Shown one piece after another: positions 53,035 to 59,852 of a stretch of DNA of 64,000 nt. How positions within the stretch are numbered: the first letter of the stretch is position 1; every line of letters begins with the position of its first letter. The DNA is from Bacillota bacterium. Lineage in GTDB: Bacteria > Bacillota > Clostridia > Acetivibrionales > JAFADI01. The notes below the pieces were generated by a model that made no database searches, was not told the DNA's origin, and saw only the letters and a list, made by a program, of their open reading frames with translations. The position numbers and the translations under genes were made by a program. The stretch lies in NCBI GenBank assembly GCA_023424965.1, contig JAFADI010000137.1, forward strand, positions 1-64,000. The letters are read 5' to 3'.

Positions 53035-54135
53035 ATCGCATCATTAAAGGTTAAGGCAAAGGATCAATGTAAATATGACTGCATATCCCTCGGGGAAGTC
53101 ATGCTCAGGTTTGACCCCGGAGAGGGCAGGATCAGGAACGCCCGTGAATTCAAGGTATGGGAGGGCGGGGGAGAGTACAACGTGTCCCGGGGCCTCCGGA
53201 AGTGCTTCGGCATGTCCGCCGCCGTTGTGACAGCCCTCGCGGACAACGACATAGGACGATTGGTGGAAGACTTCATCCTGCAGGGGGGCGTGGATGTTTC
53301 CCTCATTCAATGGGTTCCCTACGACGGCCTGGGAAGGACGGTGAGAAACGGTTTCAATTTTACCGAAAGGGGCTTTGGCATACGCGGGGCGCTAGGGGTT
53401 TCAGACCGCGGCAATACGGCTGCATCACAGCTGAAAAAGGGTGATGTGGACTGGGAATACATATTTGGAGCGCTGGGCTCCCGCTGGTTCCACACGGGAG
53501 GCATCTTTGCAGCCCTGTCTTCCACCACCCCAGAGGTGGTGATTGAAGCGGTCCAGGCGGCAAAAAAATACGGCACCGTTGTTTCCTATGACCTCAACTA
53601 CAGGCCTTCCCTCTGGAGTGCTAATGGGGGAAAAGCCAGGGCACAGGAGGTGAACAGGGAAATTGCCGGCTATGTGGACGTGATGATCGGGAATGAAGAG
53701 GACTTCACCGCATGCCTGGGTTTTGAAGTGGAGGGCAATGATGAAAATCTCAAGGAACTGAACCTGGGCGGCTACCAGAAGATGGTGAGCGAGGTTGTAA
53801 AGACCTATCCCAATTTCAAGGCGGTGGCCACAACCCTCCGCACCGTCCGGTCTGCCACTGTAAACGACTGGAGCGCCCTGTGCTGGGCGGAGGGGCAAAT
53901 ATACAAGGCGAGGGACTATGCAGGCCTGGAGATCTTTGACCGGGTAGGAGGGGGCGACAGCTTTGCTTCGGGGCTGGTTTACGGCCTGATGACCACCGGC
54001 GACCCTCTAACGGCGGTTAACTACGGAGCGGCCCATGGCGCGCTGGCCATGACAACACCGGGGGACACATCCATGGCAAACCTTAAGGAAGTAGAGGGAC
54101 TGATGAAGGGTGCGGGAGCCAGGGTACAGCGCTAG
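53035..54135 (+). CDS. kdgK: 2-keto-3-deoxygluconate kinase (PfkB family), rare start codon
   Basis: A protein of about 366 aa that phosphorylates 2-keto-3-deoxygluconate. Motifs are ISLGEVMLRFDPGEGRIR, WEGGGEYNVSRGLRKCFG, YDLNYRPSLW, IGNEEDFTACLG and the PfkB signature RVGGGDSFASG with the catalytic Asp. No ATG, GTG or TTG lies at a suitable distance from the ribosome site AGGGGGAG (53021-53028). The first codon that fits (6 bases away) is ATC 53035, giving ASLKVKAKDQ next, like family members that begin MASLK. Upstream GTG (52951) and TTG (52987) lie inside kdgA, and the next ATG (53101) would cut conserved sequence. Either ATC is used or there is a base change. Confidence 0.88.
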   Translation: MASLKVKAKDQCKYDCISLGEVMLRFDPGEGRIRNAREFKVWEGGGEYNVSRGLRKCFGMSAAVVTALADNDIGRLVEDFILQGGVDVSLIQWVPYDGLGRTVRNGFNFTERGFGIRGALGVSDRGNTAASQLKKGDVDWEYIFGALGSRWFHTGGIFAALSSTTPEVVIEAVQAAKKYGTVVSYDLNYRPSLWSANGGKARAQEVNREIAGYVDVMIGNEEDFTACLGFEVEGNDENLKELNLGGYQKMVSEVVKTYPNFKAVATTLRTVRSATVNDWSALCWAEGQIYKARDYAGLEIFDRVGGGDSFASGLVYGLMTTGDPLTAVNYGAAHGALAMTTPGDTSMANLKEVEGLMKGAGARVQR

Positions 54136-54179
54136 GCCGGAGTATTCCATACGAAATCAAACGATGTGGAGGTATATTT

Positions 54180-55007
54180 ATGGAAATCAGAAATGCTGCA
54201 AATCCCAGGGACGTGAAAACTTATGATACCGCCAGGCTGCGGGAGGAATTCCTGATTGAAGGGCTGTTTGCGCCCGGAGAGATCAAAACCGTTTACAGCC
54301 ATGTAGACAGGATCATTACCGGCTCTGCGTGTCCCACCGCTCCTTTGACCCTTGAAGCGGGTAAGGAGCTGAGGGCCGAGTATTTTCTCGAACGCAGGGA
54401 AATGGGAGTTATCAACATCGGGGCCAGGGGGATGGTAAAGGTGGACGGCGTCGCCTATGAACTTGAGCCCAGGGACGGCCTGTACATTGGCATGGGCTGC
54501 AGGGAGATCATTTTTGAAAGCGGTGACCCCGCAAATCCCGCCAAATTCTATTTCAACAGTGCACCGGCCCACAAGGCCTACCCTGTGGAGAAAATAGAAA
54601 TAAGCAGGGCACAACCTGCAAAAATGGGTTCCCTTGAACAGTCAAACCAGAGGACCATCTATAAATACATTCATCCCGAAGGAGTAAAAAGCTGCCAGCT
54701 GGTGATGGGCATGACCATCCTGGAACCGGGAAGTGTGTGGAATACCATGCCCTGCCACACCCATGACAGGAGAATGGAGGTCTACCTCTATTTCAACATT
54801 CCGGAAGACGGGGTGGTGTTCCATTACATGGGAGAGCCTGCGGAAACACGGCATATTGTGATGGCAAACGAACAGGCGGTCATTTCTCCAAGCTGGTCCA
54901 TCCATTCAGGCTGCGGCACCCGGAACTACACCTTTATCTGGGGAATGGTGGGGGAAAACCAGGTTTTCTCCGACATGGACGCAGTACCCATAAAAGAGCT
55001 CAGGTAG
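54180..55007 (+). CDS. kduI: 5-keto-4-deoxyuronate isomerase
   Basis: A 275-aa cupin-type zinc enzyme, close to the E. coli KduI length, that isomerises 5-keto-4-deoxyuronate to 2,5-diketo-3-deoxygluconate. It shows FLIEGLFAPGEIKTVYSHVDR near the N-terminus, the zinc-site PCHTHDRRMEVYLYF and SWSIHSGCGTRNYTF. GGAGGT precedes the start. It acts directly before KduD (55034) in the same operon. Substrates come from unsaturated uronates released by pectate lyases or unsaturated glycuronidases, which are not in the window. Confidence 0.96.
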   Translation: MEIRNAANPRDVKTYDTARLREEFLIEGLFAPGEIKTVYSHVDRIITGSACPTAPLTLEAGKELRAEYFLERREMGVINIGARGMVKVDGVAYELEPRDGLYIGMGCREIIFESGDPANPAKFYFNSAPAHKAYPVEKIEISRAQPAKMGSLEQSNQRTIYKYIHPEGVKSCQLVMGMTILEPGSVWNTMPCHTHDRRMEVYLYFNIPEDGVVFHYMGEPAETRHIVMANEQAVISPSWSIHSGCGTRNYTFIWGMVGENQVFSDMDAVPIKELR

Positions 55008-55033
55008 ATGAAGCATGATAAGGAGGTCAAAAG

Positions 55034-55795
55034 ATGATACTGGATAAATTCAGATTGGACGGGAAAGTAGCAATTGTAACAGGAGCAAGCACCGGCCTTG
55101 GCCAGGGAATGTCCCTTGCCCTGGCGGAAGCGGGGGCCCGCATCGTGGGAGTCGACTATGTGGATATGCCTGAAACCGGGGAAAAGGTCGAGGCTATGGG
55201 GAAAAGCTTTCTGGGGATCAAAGGAGACCTGATGAGCACCGCGCCCATCCAGGGCATTGTGGACAAAGCCGTGGAAACCTTCGGGAGAATCGACATCCTT
55301 GTAAACAACGCAGGCATTATCCGCAGGGAAGATGCGATTCATTTTACGGAAAAAGACTGGGACGATGTGATAAACATCAATTTGAAGACGGTTTTCTTCT
55401 TCAGCCAGGCCGTCGCAAAGCAGTACATCAGCCAGGGGACGGGAGGGAAGATCATAAACATAGCCTCCATGCTGTCCTTCCAGGGAGGCATAAGAGTCCC
55501 TTCCTATACCGCCAGTAAGAGCGGTGTCATGGGCATCACCCGGTTGATGGCCAACGAGTGGGCAAAGCACAATATCAACGCCAATGCCATCGCTCCGGGC
55601 TATATGGCCACAAACAACACTGCGGCTCTGCGGGCAGACGAAGACCGGAGCGCAGCTATTCTGGACAGGATTCCCGCGGGCAGGTGGGGACTGCCGGAGG
55701 ATCTGATGGGACCCATTGTGTTCCTGGCATCTCCCGCATCCGACTATGTAAACGGATATACCGTGGCAGTGGACGGAGGCTGGCTGGCCAGATAG
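55034..55795 (+). CDS. kduD: 2-deoxy-D-gluconate 3-dehydrogenase
   Basis: A 253-aa short-chain dehydrogenase, the same length as E. coli KduD, that reduces 2,5-diketo-3-deoxygluconate to 2-keto-3-deoxygluconate with NAD(P)H. It has the cofactor site VTGASTGLGQG (15-25), NNAGI, the catalytic Ser/Tyr/Lys (SMLSFQGG, SYTASKSG) and the C-terminal VDGGWLAR. AAGGAGGT precedes the start. It completes the KduI-KduD-KdgK-KdgA chain to pyruvate and glyceraldehyde 3-phosphate. Confidence 0.95.
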   Translation: MILDKFRLDGKVAIVTGASTGLGQGMSLALAEAGARIVGVDYVDMPETGEKVEAMGKSFLGIKGDLMSTAPIQGIVDKAVETFGRIDILVNNAGIIRREDAIHFTEKDWDDVININLKTVFFFSQAVAKQYISQGTGGKIINIASMLSFQGGIRVPSYTASKSGVMGITRLMANEWAKHNINANAIAPGYMATNNTAALRADEDRSAAILDRIPAGRWGLPEDLMGPIVFLASPASDYVNGYTVAVDGGWLAR

Positions 55796-55816
55796 GCGGG
55801 AATAAGGAACTTGTTC

Positions 55817-55985
55817 TTAAAGCTCCATTCCAAAATAGTTTTCGGCATTCTTGTAGCAGATATCCTGCACCATTTTTCCCAGAAGCTCCATATCGTTTGG
55901 AGCTTCTCCGTTTTCTCCCCAATGGCCCGGCACAGTTCATTTCCGCAGGGCATATTCCTTACGCAGGAATACCCACACGGCTTTT
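55817..55985 (-). pseudogene. uxaC: Remnant of uronate isomerase (UxaC) 3' end
   Basis: The minus strand reads PNDMELLGKMVQDICYKN and AENYFGMEL to a TAA at 55817-55819, which strongly resembles the C-terminal tail of uronate isomerase (MVQDICxNNAxNYF). Just upstream, in another frame, NELCRAIGE fits the preceding RRILC-IGE region, and a third frame gives VWVFLRKEYALR, like the RHEYFRR region. So the last 55 or so codons survive with at least two frameshifts, and nothing of the first 400 codons is present. UxaC isomerises glucuronate and galacturonate; its loss next to an intact kdu operon suggests this strain uses mainly unsaturated uronates, unless another copy exists. Confidence 0.68.
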
Positions 55986-56060
55986 ATACTTTTCAATCCC
56001 GGATACCGGAAATTTTTGGCACATCAACCCGAAGGAACTTTTTCCGGCCCATCCCCGTCT

Positions 56061-56086
56061 TATTATTACAGCTAGCTGTAATAATA
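56061..56086. promoter_or_regulatory. 26-bp perfect palindrome upstream of a lipoprotein gene
   Basis: Bases 56061-56073 (TATTATTACAGCT) are the exact reverse complement of 56074-56086 (AGCTGTAATAATA). It ends 14 bases before AAGGAG of the lipoprotein gene and lacks a T-run, so it looks like an operator. The core TTACAGCTAGCTGTAA resembles generic GntR or CopY-like dyads but matches none surely. No regulator gene is adjacent. Confidence 0.6.
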
Positions 56087-56114
56087 CCAATATTCGAACC
56101 AAGGAGAAGTGAAC

Positions 56115-57074
56115 ATGATGGGAAAAAACCTAAAAGCAATTGCAGGAGCTCTGCTGGCATCCTTGCTGGTGCTGCAGATGGGGTGTTCCGGAGCCGGTCC
56201 GGAAAATTCCGGACAGAAGGAAACCGTTTCACCGCCGGAAAAGGTGGAGAGCCCGGCCAAAAACAATGAAGATTCACAAGCTGACATAAAAAACCGATTT
56301 GACAGCCTCCTGGCCAAGAATGCCGGGGCGTCCGAAGTACTGGCGTTTATCGACAAGAATGTTCCCCTTGCCGCCAGGGAGGGGGCCTCAGATATGCTTG
56401 TGAGCCTGGAGGAGATTCAAAAGAAGAATCTGCCCCAACTGGAGGAGAAGTATTACAAAGAGAACGGAATTCAAGAAAAGCTGGGCAAAGTCTATAGTAA
56501 GAACTTTGACCTGAAGCAGCTGGAGGAGATAACGGACCAGGAGGTAAAGGACCTTTTAACCGAAACCAGGGAAGGCGGCTATAAGGTAGAAACTGCAGAA
56601 GGCATGTTTTTCCCGGTAATTGATTATGAGGTTTATAAAAAGTACGGCACGAATGCTGCGGCTGACATAAAGGGGTATTTCGATCTCATGGCGGTGGAGT
56701 CCAATGCCGTTCCTGCAAAGGATGCGGCGCTGGTAATCGGCTGGGATGAGGTGATCAAGAGGGCTCTGGCCCAGGAAAAATTCATTGCCTCCTATAAGGA
56801 TTCCAGGAAGGCGGAGGAGGTAAGGCAGCTCCTTAAAAAGTACCTTGTTTTCACCCTTTTCGGCAGCAACAACACCCCGCTTTTTGATTATGACACCAAG
56901 ACCATGGTGCCGGCAGCAAAGACTGCCTATTTGGAGACGCTCAAAAACAACAAAGAAGGAGAGTTCATAAAAATTTTGAGCGACTACATGGAGCTTTTGA
57001 ATAAGAACAACTATAAACTGACGGATGCCGTGGACAAATTCAGAAAGACCGCCACCGAGACCGTAAAGTTTTAA
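56115..57074 (+). CDS. Putative lipoprotein, unknown function
   Basis: A 319-aa protein with an N-terminal signal peptide and lipobox-like LQMGC (Cys near residue 24), then a Pro/Glu/Ser-rich linker and a mainly helical, highly charged domain rich in Lys, Glu and Asp (for example QLEEITDQEVKDLLTETREG). I recognise no family. ATG 56115 is used with AAGGAG 9 bases upstream; an in-frame GTG at 56109 is less likely. A perfect palindrome lies before it. It may belong with the two cell-surface genes that follow after the duplicated structured element. Confidence 0.8.
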   Translation: MMGKNLKAIAGALLASLLVLQMGCSGAGPENSGQKETVSPPEKVESPAKNNEDSQADIKNRFDSLLAKNAGASEVLAFIDKNVPLAAREGASDMLVSLEEIQKKNLPQLEEKYYKENGIQEKLGKVYSKNFDLKQLEEITDQEVKDLLTETREGGYKVETAEGMFFPVIDYEVYKKYGTNAAADIKGYFDLMAVESNAVPAKDAALVIGWDEVIKRALAQEKFIASYKDSRKAEEVRQLLKKYLVFTLFGSNNTPLFDYDTKTMVPAAKTAYLETLKNNKEGEFIKILSDYMELLNKNNYKLTDAVDKFRKTATETVKF

Positions 57075-57141
57075 AAGATGAAAGGACAAAACTTGACATT
57101 TGGCAATTGAATAAATAATATAAGAATGATCGTGGACAACC

Positions 57142-57405
57142 CATAAAATGAATGTAATTGTTTTCTGTGCTGCCGATGTGGCGATTCCAGGATGCATGGG
57201 CGAGCAGCATCCAAAGGATGCGACCAGCCACTCGGCACATGGGGGGGCATGGAGATCGGGGCATGGAGAAGGCTTGAAGGACGCAGGTCCGGAAAGCATG
57301 CACCGATAGGTGCAGTAAAATCAATTAACCCCATAAGAAAGCATTTGTAATGCTTTCTGTGCTGCCGATGTGGCGATTCACTCGGCACATCGGGGGCATG
57401 GAGGT
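57142..57405 (+). repeat. Duplicated structured element in the gap before the phosphodiester glycosidase
   Basis: Two copies share an identical 26-base block (57162-57187 and 57354-57379, beginning TTTCTGTGCTGCCGATG) and a second block, CACTCGGCACAT plus GGGGGCATGGAG (57229-57254 and 57379-57403). In copy 2 the blocks are adjacent and fold as CCGATGTG/CACATCGG with an upstream GAAAGCATT/AATGCTTTC hairpin. In copy 1 a roughly 40-base insert with GGATGC/GCATCC arms splits them, and the upstream hairpin is degenerate. Copy 2 ends on the start codon of the next gene. This fills the 323-base gap; no ORF fits. It may be a tandem RNA regulator or a mobile repeat. Confidence 0.62.
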
Positions 57406-58462
57406 TAATTTGGAGAGGCCGAAGCCACAAAAGAAGAAAAAGAAGAGCGGCTACAGGAAACTGATGGTTCTGGTTGCTCTGGAATTGATTATTTCAATCT
57501 TTACCGCTCCGTTGATACTTTTTTACGGACCTTTTGAAAATCTGAAGAGCATGGCCGTAGGCTCTCTATATACAACCTTGAGCCACCGCTACATCGTGGA
57601 GCTTTTCCTATCGGACAAAGCCATCGAGCGGATCATCGGAAAAGAAGGCTTTTACACCCGCCTCACCGATGAAGAAGAGGTAAACACCGATAAGCTCAAC
57701 ATCAAAATTCAGCGCTCCGATGAAATCGACTTTATGAAAATTGACGGAGGCAATCTCAGGCTTAAAGGCTATATGCTGGTAATACACGACCCTACCACCA
57801 TCAAGGTGGGGTACTCTTCAAAGCTGCCCATCGAAGGGGAGCTGACCAGCCAGATGGCAAAGCGGTATGGTGCAATTGCCGCCATAAACGCCGGGGGTTT
57901 TGCCTACAATACGAAAAATGGGGCGTGGGCAAGCACGGGAGGAAATTTCGAGGGCTATATCCTGCAGGACGGAAAAGTCGTGGGAAACAACCTGAAGGGC
58001 GGAGAAAACGAGGCCTATGACTGCATCGGCTTTACCAAAAAAGGACAGTTGATCTTCGGAAAATATTCCATAAAAAAATTGAAAACCATGGAAGTGACGG
58101 AGGCGGTTTGCTTTTTCGGACCCAAGCTCATTGTCAATGGAAAGAAGGTATTTTCAAAGGGGGAAAACGGGGGACTGGGCTATAACCCAAGGACCGCCAT
58201 CGGGCAGAAGGCCTCGGGAGAGGTGGTCTTCCTGGTCATTGAAGGAAGAGACATTCTGGGCTCCTTCGGAGCCTCCATGTATGATTTGCAGGAAATACTC
58301 TATGAGCAGGGAGTTGTAAACGCCATCAACCTGGACGGAGGCTCTTCAAGCGCCATGTACTTCAACGGCAAGCTGGTAAACAAGCCTTCCAATACCATGG
58401 GGGAACGGGCTGTGCCCTCGGCCTTTATGTCAATTCCCCACAAGGGTGGTGGCGGAAAATGA
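57398..58462 (+). CDS. Phosphodiester glycosidase (NAGPA-domain) membrane protein
   Basis: About 354 aa. A Lys-rich N-terminus and one membrane helix (about 28-48) precede a NAGPA/phosphodiester glycosidase domain: AAINAGGFAYNTKNGAW, GLGYNPRTAIGQ, VINAINLDGGSSSAMYFNG (in part). This domain removes sugars linked through phosphodiesters, for instance from teichoic acids or modified polysaccharides, outside the cell. The start is uncertain: ATG 57398 overlaps the upstream element, and TTG 57410 has GGAGG 5 bases before it. It overlaps the next gene by ATGA. Confidence 0.85.
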   Translation: MEVNLERPKPQKKKKKSGYRKLMVLVALELIISIFTAPLILFYGPFENLKSMAVGSLYTTLSHRYIVELFLSDKAIERIIGKEGFYTRLTDEEEVNTDKLNIKIQRSDEIDFMKIDGGNLRLKGYMLVIHDPTTIKVGYSSKLPIEGELTSQMAKRYGAIAAINAGGFAYNTKNGAWASTGGNFEGYILQDGKVVGNNLKGGENEAYDCIGFTKKGQLIFGKYSIKKLKTMEVTEAVCFFGPKLIVNGKKVFSKGENGGLGYNPRTAIGQKASGEVVFLVIEGRDILGSFGASMYDLQEILYEQGVVNAINLDGGSSSAMYFNGKLVNKPSNTMGERAVPSAFMSIPHKGGGGK

Positions 58463-59556
58463 AAAAAGCTTTTGTGATATTTTACAGACTGTTGATCCTA
58501 TCGGTGACGCTGCAGGCATTGGCGTTTTTTGCCGTAAATAATCTCTACCTGGGCAACAGGAACGATATTGAAGGGAAAATGAAGGTCATCCCCGTAGCCG
58601 CTCTGGTTGAAAACCTTGCGGACACGGGGGTGAAGATCCCTGAAGGTGCCAGGGATTTGAAGGTGTCCTTTGATGGAGCCTATGCGGCTTATATTGATGA
58701 GGATAAGCTGGTGGTAGTGGACACTGTGACCAGAAAAACAGTTAAAGACATCGAAAGTGTTTTTCCCGAGATTGAAGGCCAGGAAAAGAATGGTGAAAAA
58801 GCGGCCAGGATTGACTGCTACAAATGGTATTCTGACAGGAACACGCTGATGTATGTGCTCAGTGCCCCGGACAACCTTCCCGGAAGAATACAGATTCTTA
58901 CCTTTGACGCCACAAATGAGGCTTTGCAGATAGGCGCCAGCTTTGCCGGAGGAAATCTGAAAAAAGGCAGCAAGGTGCTGGATGTCGTATTCTCTCCCCT
59001 CAACATGATGACCCACATCAAGGTGAGGATCAGTGAGACCCAGACCCAGATTTACAGGGTAAACATCATGGACGATATCTCTTCTCCCTTTACGCTGGGG
59101 GCGGACACACTGATGGTTCCCGGGTATTATACCGACACGCTGGTTTACCAGAACGGCAAGGGCCAGATATTTGTGAAAAGCGGAACCAATGCAGGAAAGC
59201 AGCTGAGCTTCAAGAAAAAAGCCGTACTGCTGGATGTCACCGGTGACAGCACCAGCGGAAAGGATATCCTGTACGCGGGAGAGCTGAATGAGGAAGGAAA
59301 GGTGGCAGACGTGCTCCATGGAGCCGTTGGAACCGACCCCTCCAAATGGTCGAGAATCTCCTTGAAAAAACCTGTTGATCCCAAGGATATTTTGATCAAA
59401 GGTACGGGCAAGCTGTATACGGTATCGGCGGATGACAGGACGGTGACCGCCATCCCCGGGGACAAGGGAATCAAGTTTTCCGGAAGCTTTGTGGATTTGA
59501 CGGAAGATCAGGTTATCTATGTGGAAGACGGCATGTTAAAGAGCAAGTCCTTTTAA
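58459..59556 (+). CDS. Membrane-anchored protein of unknown function, beta-propeller-like
   Basis: A 365-aa protein with one N-terminal membrane helix (about 6-27) and an extracytoplasmic region of repeated beta-rich segments (AAYIDEDKLVVVDTVTRKTV, YKWYSDRNTLMYVLSAPDN, KLYTVSADDRTVTAIPG), which suggests a propeller but has no clear family motif. It is coupled to the phosphodiester glycosidase by an ATGA overlap and probably works with it at the cell surface. Confidence 0.78.
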   Translation: MKKAFVIFYRLLILSVTLQALAFFAVNNLYLGNRNDIEGKMKVIPVAALVENLADTGVKIPEGARDLKVSFDGAYAAYIDEDKLVVVDTVTRKTVKDIESVFPEIEGQEKNGEKAARIDCYKWYSDRNTLMYVLSAPDNLPGRIQILTFDATNEALQIGASFAGGNLKKGSKVLDVVFSPLNMMTHIKVRISETQTQIYRVNIMDDISSPFTLGADTLMVPGYYTDTLVYQNGKGQIFVKSGTNAGKQLSFKKKAVLLDVTGDSTSGKDILYAGELNEEGKVADVLHGAVGTDPSKWSRISLKKPVDPKDILIKGTGKLYTVSADDRTVTAIPGDKGIKFSGSFVDLTEDQVIYVEDGMLKSKSF

Positions 59557-59576
59557 ATATTGTTTATTTTTGTTTC

Positions 59577-59605
59577 TTGAACTTTGAAAAACAATATGCT
59601 ATAGT
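59577..59605 (+). promoter_or_regulatory. Sigma-A promoter of the ABC-F gene
   Basis: TTGAAC (59577-59582) and TATAGT (59600-59605) are 17 bases apart. They lie just after the previous gene and about 250 bases before the ABC-F start, leaving a long leader. An ATATTGTTT/AAACAATAT inverted repeat (59557-59597) overlaps the promoter. Confidence 0.78.
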
Positions 59606-59637
59606 ATTTTACAAATAAAATGATTGGAGTTGAAAAG

Positions 59638-59646
59638 ATGAAGTAA
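59638..59646 (+). CDS. Two-codon upstream ORF in the ABC-F leader
   Basis: ATG AAG TAA is preceded by TTGGAG at an 8-base spacing, so it should be translated. An in-frame upstream ATG (59620) would make an eight-codon peptide MIGVEKMK but has no ribosome site. Short leader ORFs that sense ribosome-targeting antibiotics are known for ABC-F resistance genes; this one is unusually small. Confidence 0.6.
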   Translation: MK

Positions 59647-59833
59647 TTTTTCTTGCTGATTTTAAAGCACAATAAAGCCCAGAGAGCGGGAAACCCGCCT
59701 GTCTTGTTGTGCCTGTGCAAGAAAGTTACCAATTCTTTTACTCGACCGGCATATCCTCGTCATACCCTGAATGGGTTGACTTTGCTGTATTTATGAGCTG
59801 TGAGAATTGACTTTCTTGCAGCTTTTATATTTT
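59647..59833 (+). promoter_or_regulatory. Attenuator in the leader of the ABC-F gene
   Basis: GCAAGAAAGT (59717-59726) can pair with either of two partners: TTTCTTGC directly after the short ORF (59649-59656), or ACTTTCTTGC (59810-59819). The second choice, extended by AATTCT/AGAATT, makes a long hairpin followed by TTTTATATTTT, a terminator-like end. Inside the first choice lie GCACAA/TTGTGC and GCGGG-AAA-CCCGC stems. The two folds exclude each other, so ribosome occupancy on the upstream ORF could decide termination. The direction of control is not certain. Confidence 0.68.
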
Positions 59834-59852
59834 GATGCAGGAGGATTAATTT

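Noticed and set aside
59620..59646. Eight-codon leader peptide in the ABC-F leader
   Set aside because: The frame is open from ATG 59620, but no ribosome site precedes it, while TTGGAG is well placed for the ATG at 59638.
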